Shown: one piece after another, positions 1 through 9,895 of the stretch
Numbering within the stretch: the stretch's first letter is position 1
Layout of the letters: the number at the start of each line of letters is the position of its first letter
Origin: Sternotherus odoratus
Taxonomy: Eukaryota > Chordata > Testudines > Kinosternidae
Assembly (NCBI GenBank): GCA_032164245.1
Contig: JAVMKO010000001.1
Span: forward strand, 65,082,892-65,146,891
Length of the DNA: 64,000 nt
Direction: 5' to 3'
Notes under the pieces: model-generated
What the model was told of the DNA's origin: nothing
The model's database searches: none
The model's input: only the letters and a program-made list of their open reading frames with translations
Position numbers and translations under genes: made by a program

Positions 1-410
1 AATTTTCAGAGTTTCAGAAAATATGGGGCAGCAGTAGACTTAGAGATTCAGAAAGTTAATGCTTTTTTATTTATTAAAATACAAATTGTCAACAACATAT
101 TGGCATATACAAAGTAAATATCCTTAAAGCCAATTCTAATAAGTTCTCACTTTTTTTTCTTACTTTGTCTATCTGAAATTTCCGTTGTTATTGCTGCAGA
201 TATTTTTGTTGGTTTGTGTATGTGATGAAATCTGTGTTTATTGACATTTACCAATAAAACTAATCCTTACAAGCCTAGCTATAATACTAAGTGAATGCTA
301 TTTGAAAGTGATTTAGCAAATGCACTTGACACATTTCTAACTTGGTTGAATTTAATTTTTCTAATTGCCCACATAGTTCACACTAAGGACTGAGGTGGTT
401 GGTAAAGAGA

Positions 411-680
411 GGAAGAATAGTCCAGTGGTTAGGGTGCTAGCCTGGGCCTTGGGAAACCCAGCTTCAATGATCTGCTTTGCTACAGACTTCCTAGGAGACC
501 TTGGGCAAGTCAGGATCTCTGTGCATCATTTCCTATCTGTAAAATGTGGCCAATAATACTTCACTACCTTAGAGGGTTGTTATATAAATAAATATATTCA
601 AAGATGTTAAATAACTTAAAAGATGCTCATATAACATGGTGACTAGGGGCATATAGGTACCATGGATAGAAAAAAAAAAA
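411..680 (+). mobile_element. tRNA-derived SINE, turtle Cry-type, near full length
   Basis: A pol III SINE. The head has an A-box-like motif (TAGTCCAGTGG at 418-428) and a degenerate B-box (GCTTCAATGAT at 461-471). These are followed by the characteristic body 'ttgggcaagtca' and 'tctgtaaaatg', and then by an AT-rich tail ending in an A run near 670-681. This head and body order is that of the SINE family common in hidden-necked turtles, recalled from family knowledge and not searched. The element is not a functional tRNA gene, because the cloverleaf is not preserved and the B-box is decayed. Confidence 0.75.
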
Positions 681-2984
681 ATCTTTGCCAGTCGAATGAT
701 ATGATAATCAAATGTATTTTTTTCGTATTTTTTTCCAGTTGTCTTGCTCCTAAAATGGGTATCTTGCATCTGTAAATTGATGCAAATGTTTATAATCACT
801 TCAAATTATGGATTCTAAGAGAAACTGTTATGCTTTGCTTTGGAGCTACAAATGGTATTGCCATAATACCTGTCTTCTGTTTTTCTTAATGCAGCCTCAT
901 AGATTTAAAGAATCTAAATGTTAGATCAAATTTTGGCACAGATGTTACAAAGATTTGATATTCATCCAGAATACAAGAAATGAAAGACTGCTTTCTTTCT
1001 AAACTTTGCTTTGAAAATAGTAGCACTGACATTTTCTGGGGGAGTTGAATTATTCCTATAAATCTGGAAAGTTACAGAGCAGTTAGAATCTTAGTACTTC
1101 AGTATTTATGTAGTTTACTTCTGTCTTATTTTTCTTCTGTATAATTCATTTGATTAACCATTTGAGTCTGGTTAACGTGCCAGGTGCAGAAGCAAAACAA
1201 AAAAACCCCCCAAAAAACTATTGTTTTGCTGCACATACCTGATACATAGCTCCTTTAACATGACAGTATTACAAGGTGGCATTCTGATATTTACCAGAGC
1301 AGTGCATCTATGAAGGAGCTAAAATGCATCTACTCTTGAAAATAGATACATTCTATGGTTCTCTACTTGTTAATCTTGGATTTTTCATTATCCAGGAGCA
1401 ACAATGGTCCCCAACTTTAGGTACTAATTTTAGTCCTGGTATTCATTTCTAGAATCTCAATTGTTACTACCCAAAACAGTGGCCAGGTCACGTGTTCTTA
1501 ACTCTGTTTCTAAACCATAAAAATCACACAACCTTCTCAGAAGAAAAAAAAATATCCCCGGTAATTTTACTCTGAGAAAACTGAGTTGCCTTTAGCTAGA
1601 ATAAATAATGATAATGTAGGTGAGAGCAAAGATATGGTATTGAATGAAGGGAGGCAGATAAGGAATGGAGATGTATTCTTTTAATTTTGTCAGGTTCTTG
1701 AAGCCATATGAGTAGAAGAGAGCACCCAGAGACAGAATATGGGGAAGGGAAAGTGAGGCAGCTGCCAAGAAAACTGGAATAGGGGAGGAGGAGTATGGCC
1801 TCACAAACAAAAAGTGGGACTGATTTACCAAGATATTGGATTCTGGCCCTATTTGAGCCATTGATTTTTGAGGATCAGGGAAATCAGAGGATGCTTGCAT
1901 TATGAGAGGAGAGAGCTGGAGAATGAGGTCAAGGGAGGTCAGAATGTGGAAAGGATGGGATCACTTTAGGTTACATGAAGGGATTGCAGGAGGGGGGAAA
2001 TTGTGATAGGTCTTCTTGATCTTCTCTTTGAAATCTGAACGATCTTGTGTGGAGAAAGAGAGGGAGAGAGTTTTAGGAGAGAATCAAAGGTTGTAGTCAT
2101 CATTTTACTAGCTTCTGGCTATGTATGCCTCAGTTACTTTCTGCAGGATTCTTGCTGTTGTGGATGGGTCAGAAAATCTGTGTACACAGTACTCCATGTT
2201 AACCTTTTCCATAGTACACGTGTAAGCTTCTGGATGCTTGTTGGTTTAGAGTTCAATTTCATGGCCAGACATCTCATTCCCTTGCAACACGAGTGATTAA
2301 AATTTATTACCTTTTAATACATTATTTTTTCTAAATAAGTAAAAAGATTGTAACCCCAAGGAAAATATTCAAGACATTAACACTGAGATTTAAGTGTGTG
2401 GATATATTTGAGGGAGAGACAATAGAACAGAATTTTCTGATACATTACTAAGCAATTACTGCATAGCATTTCCCCATTTGAGAAAACAAAAACAATGTTA
2501 AATGTAGTATGGAAAGTGGCCATTGTGTTAAATAGCAGATGTTATTTAAAAATCAGTTCATACATTTGTTAGTTTAATGTACTTACATTTATCTTGATCA
2601 CTTCTTTTTTTTAAGTAACTGGATGTCAGAATGTTTTGCATTGCTATGAATAAAACAATTGGCAGTATTCCCCAGACATAACATAGTCAGAAATCCAAAC
2701 CATACACTTAGCAAACTATTAACAATAATTTGGGAAACATAACTTGCCAGTTAAAAAGTAGAGTATGTAATTTTTATTATAGCTTATTGTGTATATGCTA
2801 CTTCCTCCCTCACGCTCTCCCCTGCTTTCCCCCAACACTCAGAGGTAAGTTTCCTTAGTTGTTCCAACTCTTTATCTAGATTTCCCACAGAAAAAAAAAA
2901 CTTGACTAATACATAGTTAAGGCTGATTATCTTAACATGAAATGACTGTTGGGAGGCAGCAGAAGCTGGAGAGTTCAGACCACT

Positions 2985-3140
2985 GCCAACTTCTTGTGTG
3001 ACTTTGGGCAAGTCGCATTTGCTTTGGTTCCCTATTTGGAAAATGGGGATAATAATATTTTATGGGGGCAAAGTAAAGATAAATACATTCATGTTTATGA
3101 GGCACAATGATGCTGCACTAAGAAGGTCTGTAAGTTCCTA
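2985..3140 (+). mobile_element. tRNA-derived SINE, 3' part
   Basis: This fragment shares the body of the SINE at 411-680: 'gtgactttgggcaagtcgca', 'aaaatggggataataata' and a 3' part with 'gataaatacattcatg'. The tRNA-like head is missing or unrecognisable, so it is a truncated copy in the presumed LRRIQ1 intron. Confidence 0.65.
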
Positions 3141-3418
3141 GACAGAATTTTATTTCCCCAACTACTGCAGAAGGATGCTCTGCAATCTTCCCCTTCCAGA
3201 CACTTCAAAGGGTCAAGATTTTATAAAAAAAAAAGAATAATATTTAAAATATAAAAGTAATCTAAAGGGCTTTGAACTCTTTACAGGTTAAAGGGATAAT
3301 TACTCATTGTTGACTTCCTTAAAAACATCTGTTATTTGCAGAGTTTGATGATTACTCTTTTACTCTCTGTTGTTCTTAAATGACAATGAAAGATGAGGAT
3401 CTCTCTCTCATCCCCCAG

Positions 3419-3551
3419 GTAGGGAAGAAGATTTTGTCCACTTGGATACTACTTCAACTGAGAAATTACAAAGGAGCAAAGAACTTACTTACCAATGGCT
3501 TCACACACAGGTTGGAGATTATGAACCAACCAGTTTGAGAAATGTTAAATG
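3419..3551 (+). CDS. LRRIQ1: LRRIQ1 coding segment A (internal exon)
   Basis: Internal coding exon of 133 nt, read as part of the C-terminal region of LRRIQ1. The acceptor is a pyrimidine-rich tract ending CCCCCAG at 3412-3418. The donor is ATG|GTGAGG at 3551/3552. It begins with two bases that finish a split codon, then 43 open codons (reading includes REEDFVHLDTTSTEKLQ and TYQWLHTQVGDYE), then two bases (TG). The next segment supplies C to make a cysteine codon, so the phases fit. A weaker GTT donor at 3511 would leave the next exon out of frame. No domain is visible. LRRIQ1 in other vertebrates is a long protein with leucine-rich repeats and IQ motifs of poorly known function. The gene name is an inference from synteny with ALX1 and from phase continuity, not from an alignment. 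Confidence 0.68.
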
Positions 3552-4613
3552 GTGAGGTCACTGGCTTTTAAATTTAGATTTGTGTATGTTAAATACCTCT
3601 TGTAAAGTGAAACCTAGTTTTATTGTCCTAAAACAAACATGGTTTTATAGCCAAAGGCCAGCACACCACGATCCCAGGTCCCAAATAGACATCCGTTAAA
3701 ACTAATTTAATAATTCTATGGACCTTCTTCTGCAACTGATAGTGAATTGGTATGCTACCACCATGCAATATCTAATGATAACATATATAACTTTTCACCA
3801 CAAACATGAGGAATTGTATTCTATGAAGATATATAAGAAAAAATATATGTTGTTCTTCACATGGGGCATAATTTTCTTGTTATAGATTCAAATTATTTTA
3901 GTGTAATAGTTAATTAGCTAAACTGCATATGTTATTAAGATACGTTAAGGAACTAAATAAAACTTTACAAACACAGCGAGAACAAATTAAGAAAATAGGA
4001 CCTTGACAAGTCTATAATACATTTGGATAAGGGGTTGTAAAACACCCTATTCTTTATTAACTTTGTTTTGGTTACTAACTAGATCAAATACAAATATAGA
4101 TTTATTAAAAATATCTTTGCTCCTTAAACTGAGATGTTAACATAAACACAATACAGTTAACATTTCTTGATCATAAAGTCAATATCCAATAAATATTTGG
4201 CCATTGAAGTCACTGGGAGCTGCAGTTGCTCTGCACTTAAATAAAAATTAGGCTAATTGTCAATATACGTGTTAGTTTTGCTTAGTTAATATTTTTAAGA
4301 AGCAAAATTAATAATTTCTGAAGAAAAACCTACTGTACTGATATTTTTGTACTTGGAAAAAATCTTTCTCTATCTTGTTAAATTGTGTATATCAGATGAG
4401 TAAGTAGCAATAATATTATAAAATACAGTCAATCATATACCTTAATAGTGAGCTTTATGCTCTCCAGGTGTTTAAGGTGATTTTTTCACTGCTTTTGATT
4501 TTAATGATAACATGTTACAAATGAAAACAGGATGATTTTCAAAAGTAAGAAAATATGTCCGTTTACTACAGGAAAAGTTTTAAAATGTGAAGTTACTGTG
4601 CAAATGTGTGTGT

Positions 4614-4733
4614 CGGGGTGCTGGAACAATTTTTATAGTGGGGGTGCTGAGAGACATTGAACCAAACTGTAACCCCTGTATATGATGGAAACCACTTCAA
4701 GCTGGGAGGTGCAGTAGCACTCCTAGTTCCATC
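4614..4733. mobile_element. Short hAT-like MITE
   Basis: Begins 'cggggtgctggaac' and ends 'tcctagttcc', a decayed inverted pair. Nearly the same body occurs at 20427-20555 ('tagtgggggt', 'cattgaaccaaactgt', 'ccctgtatatgatgga', 'accacttcaag'), so this is a genuine repeat family. It is non-autonomous, with no transposase. The hAT assignment is by analogy with other elements in the window whose ends begin CAGGGG and have 8-bp target duplications. No clear duplication was found here. Confidence 0.6.
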
Positions 4734-4741
4734 GTATGTGG

Positions 4742-4990
4742 TGTGTAGTACATTAATACATTAAGCAAAGTGAATGAGGTAATATCTTTTATTGGACCAA
4801 CTTCTTGGTGAGAGAGACAAGTTTTTGAGCTTATACAGAGCTAATTTTTAGGTCTCTGTGACATCTGTGTCTGAGTGTCACATCCTGGGACCGACACAGC
4901 TACAGCACTGCATATAGATATTTTGTCCAATCCTGCTCCTATTGAAGTTAGTGGCAAAACTCCCACTGACTTCAATGGAAACACAATGTG
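4742..4990. repeat. Fragmented palindromic interspersed repeats
   Basis: Two remnants lie side by side. The first (about 4775-4915) contains 'tcttttattggaccaacttc' and 'gggaccgacacagctaca', a motif set common in turtle genomes. The second (about 4931-4985) is an imperfect palindrome: 'attgaagttagtggcaaaac' is followed by 'cccactgacttcaatgg'. Small open frames on both strands here come from the palindrome and are not genes. Confidence 0.5.
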
Positions 4991-5395
4991 TAAAACAGCT
5001 GATTGATCTGGTAAATGTGAGCCTGAACAAAAGCCCACTGAAGTCAAAGGAAGTCTTCACTTTCTTCAAAATGGATTTTGGATCCGAGTACATGGCTTTA
5101 ATTTATACTCATTCAGTAAACAGCTGTATTTTTTGTTTCCAATCATTGACTGATTTGCATTTTGAGAACTACAACTTTGGCTAGCTTAAAATAACTGATG
5201 ACTATATTTGAGCTACTCAGGTGTTTATAATATAAAAATAAAATAATATGCCTTGATATAAAATACAAATAATAATTGGTCATATGTAGCTGAATATCTT
5301 TTTCTCTGTTGAGCAATAGTACTTCCAGGAAGGTATCTTATCATAATAGTTAAGGTGTTACTGAAGTATTTGCTCTGCTTTTTATCACTACACAG

Positions 5396-5456
5396 CAATC
5401 GCTTCTTGCCTGACTTGGATCCGGATTTACTCAATGGTGGACGAGTTCAGCTAGTG
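5396..5456 (+). CDS. LRRIQ1: LRRIQ1 coding segment B (internal exon)
   Basis: Exon of 61 nt between a good acceptor (pyrimidine tract then CACTACACAG, ending 5395) and donor GTG|GTAAGA at 5456/5457. The first base completes the codon begun at 3551 (TG+C = Cys). Twenty full codons follow, reading NRFLPDLDPDLLNGGRVQLV, and the exon ends in phase 0. The other two frames do not fit the flanking exons; one meets a TGA early. The acidic and hydrophobic composition looks like real protein. The attribution to LRRIQ1 is by position upstream of ALX1 and by phase continuity on both sides. Confidence 0.7.
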
Positions 5457-6391
5457 GTAAGATGTTTATTTCACTGTAAAACTTTAGAGAATCCAACTTA
5501 AACCTTAATAGCTGATATTTCCAAATGTGTGTGCAGTATGAAAAACAAGCATGATCTTTTTTTCTTGAATATAGTCCTTTTATTTAGACTCTGACCTTGC
5601 AATCAGATCCACATGCCTGAATCTTGGCAGAGTACCATTTGAGGCAGTGGGGTTGCACATGGGCACAAGAATGCACCTGCACCGCAGAGGCATAATTTTC
5701 ATATGGAAATTGATATTATTTTTTGGTTTAGGATTAAAAAATAACATTGAATTTATTTTAAAACTTCCAAATATAGCTTTTAAAAAAATTCCTTTGGACT
5801 ACAGTTCAAGAAAGCATTCCTTTTCAGGAAAAGCACTAAACAGCATGTGCTTAAGAGCTTTGCTGAATCAAGGCCTACATGTGTTTCTGTCATGTTTATG
5901 CAGAAAATACAGGTACAGATTCTTAACTGGCATAAAGTGGCATAATTCCATTGAAATCCCTGGAGGTATGCTGAATTAGTCCCATTTTCACATGCAAATC
6001 ACGCACAAATGGTGCGTGAATGAAATATGTATTAAGGATGAGAGCTTATCCCTACTTTTATTCCTTTCCACTGGGAAAAAGGGCTGGAGCTACATATAGA
6101 AGCTCTAAAAGCCTCCAATTCACCCAGGCTCAGGCATTCAGAAGGCAGCCATGGGCCCCTGACCAAGGACCCCTTCACAAGCCCTGGAGAGTAGAGTTGG
6201 AAGTGGTACATGGGAATGTCATGTTGAGAGCAGGCCATATCCGGTAGCACTGCCATTCATTACGTATCTTCTCAGGGCTGTCTGAATTATGCCAGGTGCC
6301 TTTCCAGTCCCTGGATTAACCCAAAATCAGGTGGGCACCAATGTGGGTTAAAGACCCTCTCCTAACTGTACTCTGTGCTGTATCTCAGAGG

Positions 6392-6638
6392 GTATGTCTA
6401 CACAGGGATAAAAGACCTGCAGCACTGCTGTGACTGACCCAGATCAGTTGACTTAGGCTCGGGCTATGGGGCTAAAAATCACTATGTAGACATTTGGGCT
6501 TCGGCAGGAGCCTGACCTCTGGGACCCAGCGTGGGCTCTGCTCTGAGCCCAGCCATCTACACAGTGATTTTTAAACCCCCAAGACCCACAAACCTGAGTC
6601 AGCTGACCCAGGGTTTTTTATCCCTGAGTAGATGTAGC
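6392..6638. mobile_element. Palindromic MITE with 8-bp target duplication
   Basis: Ends are 'gtatgtctacaca' and 'gagtagatgtagc', imperfect inverted repeats. The flanks are CTCAGAGG (6384-6391) and CTGAGAGG (6639-6646), an 8-bp duplication with one mismatch. The inside is also partly palindromic: 'gactgacccagatcagttga' pairs with 'agtcagctgacccagg', and 'aaaaatcactatgtaga' pairs with 'tctacacagtgattttt'. It has no transposase, so it is a non-autonomous hAT-type element. Confidence 0.75.
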
Positions 6639-7942
6639 CTGAGAGGCTCAGAGCAAATTGATTGTTGCAGTTAAGAGCAAGAGCAGAGCTTGCAAGCCGT
6701 GCAGAATAAATTTTAAAAAATCATGGCCACTAAACGTACAAAAGGCAAACAGCAGGGAATATGTCGTACACCTTGTGTATTGTCCAAGAGTAAAGACTAC
6801 ATTCTGGGTTACAGTACTCATTTAACTGACTACAGCTTTGAAGGTGATATTTGAAAATGACTAAGGGTACAAATTGGAAAAGAAAAGCCTCATGAAAGGT
6901 AGAGAATTAGACATAGACAAATTGTGTGAAATTTAAGATACCAGTGAACTAAAGATTGGATTATTGTGGGTTAGTGAGAAAGGGCAAGGGTGGTCTCCTA
7001 CCTCTGCAGCTGACAGTTGGAAAACTGCAGCAACAGATGAATAGGCGTAATAGGGACAGTGGGTTGTCTGAGATAATCATTTAAGCCTGATTTCTTAGTA
7101 GTATGCTCCTTTTCTTGCTCCTCTTCATTATCTCTATGCAGGCATAATTTATCTACTCAGAAAAAACAAATTGTCCATGACATTCCTCCCTCTAGCCTTC
7201 CTGGTCCTTAATAAAGTTGATCTTAAGAAAACCATGACTGAGTCTTCCCCAAAAGTCCCCTGCCAGCATGGAGACAGCATAAGGAGTAGTAGGGCTGGAC
7301 TTCTTTGTTCCTTTCCATCCTACTTCTACTGCAGAGACAGCAAAAATAAGATATGCGTTCTATTCCTCTGCTTATTACTCCTTCTCTGCACCAGTGATAG
7401 CTTCAGGATCCGATGCAGAAAATATAAGAGCCTTCACGGCTATTTTTTCACCTCTTTCCTTTATCTCATTCTTTCTCTGCAACTTCTGACTGGAGATGGA
7501 AACCTAACACTGAGCAAGTTGTTTCATAGCTCACATCCTACCTCATGCCCTCTTTTCTTAAAGCAATTTGTATTTGAATCAGGTGACAGTCTGAAAAGGG
7601 AATTAATTAAGAGGCAAAATAAAATCAACACTGTCTTTCAAGGATGAGAAAATCTGACGGGCAGCTTAAGAAAATGATAGAGAAATGTACCAAAGCTGCT
7701 ACTGCTAAGCAGAACCTCTAAAAGGAGTAAACAGCACAGATTTCTCCTACTAACAGTCTGTAACCTATAATGGTAGTGAAAGTGTCTGATACAGTCATTC
7801 AGATTCCTGATCCTAAAATGATGTTTCTTTTTCACTGAGCCCTAAGATTACTGCAGTTTTTTGTTTCTGGAGAAGATAGCATGAAAGGTCAATGAATGCA
7901 CTGAGCAACTGAAGAGGACAGAAAAGTGTCATTACCCTAGAG

Positions 7943-9895
7943 CAGGGGTGGGCAAAATATGGCCCGTGAGCTGGATCCAGCCCATCTAATATTTCTGTCT
8001 GGCCTGCCAGGCTCTTTAGCTGCCCCCTCACGATCTGTGGGTCATTAAAAGTCCCGCAACACAGCAGGATGCTCAGGCAGGTTGCCTGACTGTCATGGCC
8101 TCATGCTGCTCCCAGAAGCAGCCAGCTGCTGCTGGCATGTGTCTCCGTGCCCCTGGTGGCTCTGCACATTGCCCTCACCCCCAGCACCTTCCTCATAGCT
8201 CCCAATGGCTGGTTTCTGGCCAATGGGAGCTGTGGGGGCAGTGTTTGCAGGCATGACCAGCGCATGGAGACCTGCTGCCCCCCTCCCCAACAAGGGATCA
8301 TAGAATCATAGAATATTAGGGTTGGAAGGGACCTCTGGAGGTCATCTAGTTCAACCCCCTGCTTAAAGCAGGACCAATCCCCAACTAAATCATCCCAGCC
8401 AGGGCTTTATCAAGCCTGACCTTAAAAATCTCTAAGGAAGGTGATTCTACCACCTCCCTAGGTAACCCATTCCAATGCTTGACCACCCTCCTAGTGAAAA
8501 AGTTTTTCCTAATATCCAATCTAAACCTTCCCAACTGCAACTTGAGACCATTACTCCCAGTTCGGTCATCTGCTACCACTGAGAACAGTCTAGATCCATC
8601 CTCTTTAGAACCCCCTTTCAGGTAGTTGAAAGCAGCTATCAAATCTCCCCTCAGTCTTCTCTTCTGTAGACTAAACAATCCCAGTTTTCTCAGCCTCCCC
8701 TCATAAGTCATGCGCTCCAGGCCCCTAATCATTTTTGTTGCCCTTCTCTAGACTCTCCAATCTTTCCACATCCTCCTTGTAGTGTGGCCCCCAAAACTGG
8801 ACACAGTACTCCAGATGAGGCCTCACCAATGTTGAATAGAGGGGAACAATCACGTCCCTCGATCTGCTGGCAATGCCCCTACTTATACAGCCCAAAATGC
8901 CATTAGTCTTCTTAGCAACAAGGGCACACTGTTGACTCATATCCATCTTCTCATCCACTGTAATCCCTAGGTCCTTTTCTGCAGAACTGCTGCCTAGCCA
9001 TTCGGTCCCTAGTCTGTAGCAGTGCATGGGATTCTTCCGTCCTAAGTGCAGGACTCTGCACTTCTCCTTGTTGAACTTCATCAAATTTCTTTTGGCCCAG
9101 TCCTCTAATTTGTCTAGGTCCCTCTGTATCCTATCCCTACCCTCCAGTGTATCTACCACTCCTCCCAGCTTAGTGTCATCTTCAGACTTGCTGAGGGTGC
9201 ATTCCACACCATCCTCCATATCATTGATAAAGATATTGAATAAAACCGGCCCCAGGACCAACCCTTGGGACACTCCGCTCGATACCGGCTGCCAACTAGA
9301 CATGAAGCCATTGATCACTACCCATTGAGCCCGACGATCCAGCCAGCTTTCTATCCACCTTATGGACCATTCATCCAGCCCATACTTCTTTAACTTGCTG
9401 GCAAGAATATTGTGGGAGACTCTATCAAAAGCTTTGTTAAAGTCAAGGAACAACACATCCACTGCTTTCCCCTCATCCACAGAGCCAGTTATCTCATCTG
9501 CAAAGACGTGCCACAGTGCCAGCAGCCAGCCACTTCCAGAAGTGGTGTGGGGCCATGGCATGCAGGCAGCCTGCCTGAGTGCCCCATACACCACCAACCA
9601 GGAGCCGCCTGTTGTAAGCACCTCCTGGCCACCCCGCACTCCCTCCTGCACCCCAAGGTCAGAACCCCCTCCTGCACCCCAAGGTCAGAACCCCCTCCTG
9701 CACCCAAACTCCCTCCCAGACCCAGCACCCACTCCAGCACCCCAACCCCCTTCCCCAGCCCGGAGCCCCCTCCTACTCCCTAACTCCCTCCCAGACCCTG
9801 CACCCCTTCCATTAATATAGTAGAAATGTGCTGCCTGGGACGACTTAGCAAAATTCATGGAGTGGGCCCCCTGCAAAAATTATTGCCCACCCCTG
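7943..9895. mobile_element. hAT-type DNA transposon interrupted by a CR1 LINE
   Basis: The outer ends are CAGGGGTGGGCAA (7943) and TTGCCCACCCCTG (ending 9895), a perfect 13-bp terminal inverted repeat. The flanks are a perfect 8-bp target duplication, CCCTAGAG, at 7935-7942 and 9896-9903. CAG-start ends with an 8-bp duplication are diagnostic of the hAT superfamily. A 5'-truncated CR1 (8297-9507) sits inside, so the original element was about 740 bp. No transposase is visible, which makes it a non-autonomous derivative. The right half has a C-rich run with a 26-bp direct repeat (about 9643-9703). Its proline-rich open frames on both strands are composition artefacts. Confidence 0.88.
8297..9507 (-). 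mobile_element. CR1 LINE, 5'-truncated, reverse transcriptase remnant
   Basis: Minus-strand non-LTR retrotransposon of the chicken-repeat-1 clade. The 3' end is the diagnostic short tandem tail (catagaat units at 8299-8314 on the plus strand). Upstream on the minus strand is the end of a reverse transcriptase. Recognisable blocks include AVDVLFLDFNKAFDRVSHN (palm), VSQGLVLGPVLFNIFINDM, and the C-terminal block with [15 protein letters not shown]. The copy is dead. It starts within the reverse transcriptase domain, lacks the endonuclease and first open frame, and is frameshifted near 8730. The normally conserved alanine of the catalytic ADD box is glutamate (SEDD, encoded at 9175-9186). It inserted into the hAT element described at 7943-9895. 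Confidence 0.9.

Larger units (their letters stand above)
1..3418. other. Non-coding, presumed LRRIQ1 intron
   Basis: No supportable coding exon was found here. The stretch is AT-rich and ends at the splice acceptor of the first recognised LRRIQ1 coding segment, so it is read as an upstream intron of that gene. It holds a near full-length tRNA-derived SINE (about 411-680) and a SINE 3' part (about 2985-3140). A good-looking acceptor at 893-894 was examined and not accepted as an exon. Confidence 0.5.
3552..5395 (+). other. LRRIQ1 intron A-B
   Basis: A 1.84-kb AT-rich intron bounded by GTGAGG (3552) and CACAG (ending 5395). It holds a degraded hAT-like element at 4614-4733 and palindromic element remnants at about 4742-4990. 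No other gene is seen. Confidence 0.6.

Noticed and set aside
411..480. Possible tRNA gene (A-box and B-box)
   Set aside because: The boxes belong to the head of a SINE; no cloverleaf can be drawn and the B-box is decayed.
895..960. A good acceptor (TTTTTCTTAATGCAG, ending 894) followed by a frame LIDLKNLNVRSNFGTDVTK
   Set aside because: No convincing donor at a suitable phase, and the frame stops soon after. It could be an upstream LRRIQ1 exon but is not supportable.
3419..3510. Shorter version of the first LRRIQ1 exon using a donor at CACACACAG|GTTGGA
   Set aside because: The GTTGGA donor is weaker, and the best frame would run into a TGA in the next exon. The GTGAGG donor at 3552 gives correct phase.
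4841..5184. Short overlapping frames of 68-80 codons on both strands
   Set aside because: They span a palindromic repeat and have no independent support.
7171..7647. 158-codon plus-strand open frame
   Set aside because: No domain, composition like intronic DNA, no splice or promoter support; treated as chance.
9412..9876. Proline-rich open frames on both strands
   Set aside because: They lie in the C-rich right half of a hAT element and arise from low-complexity composition.
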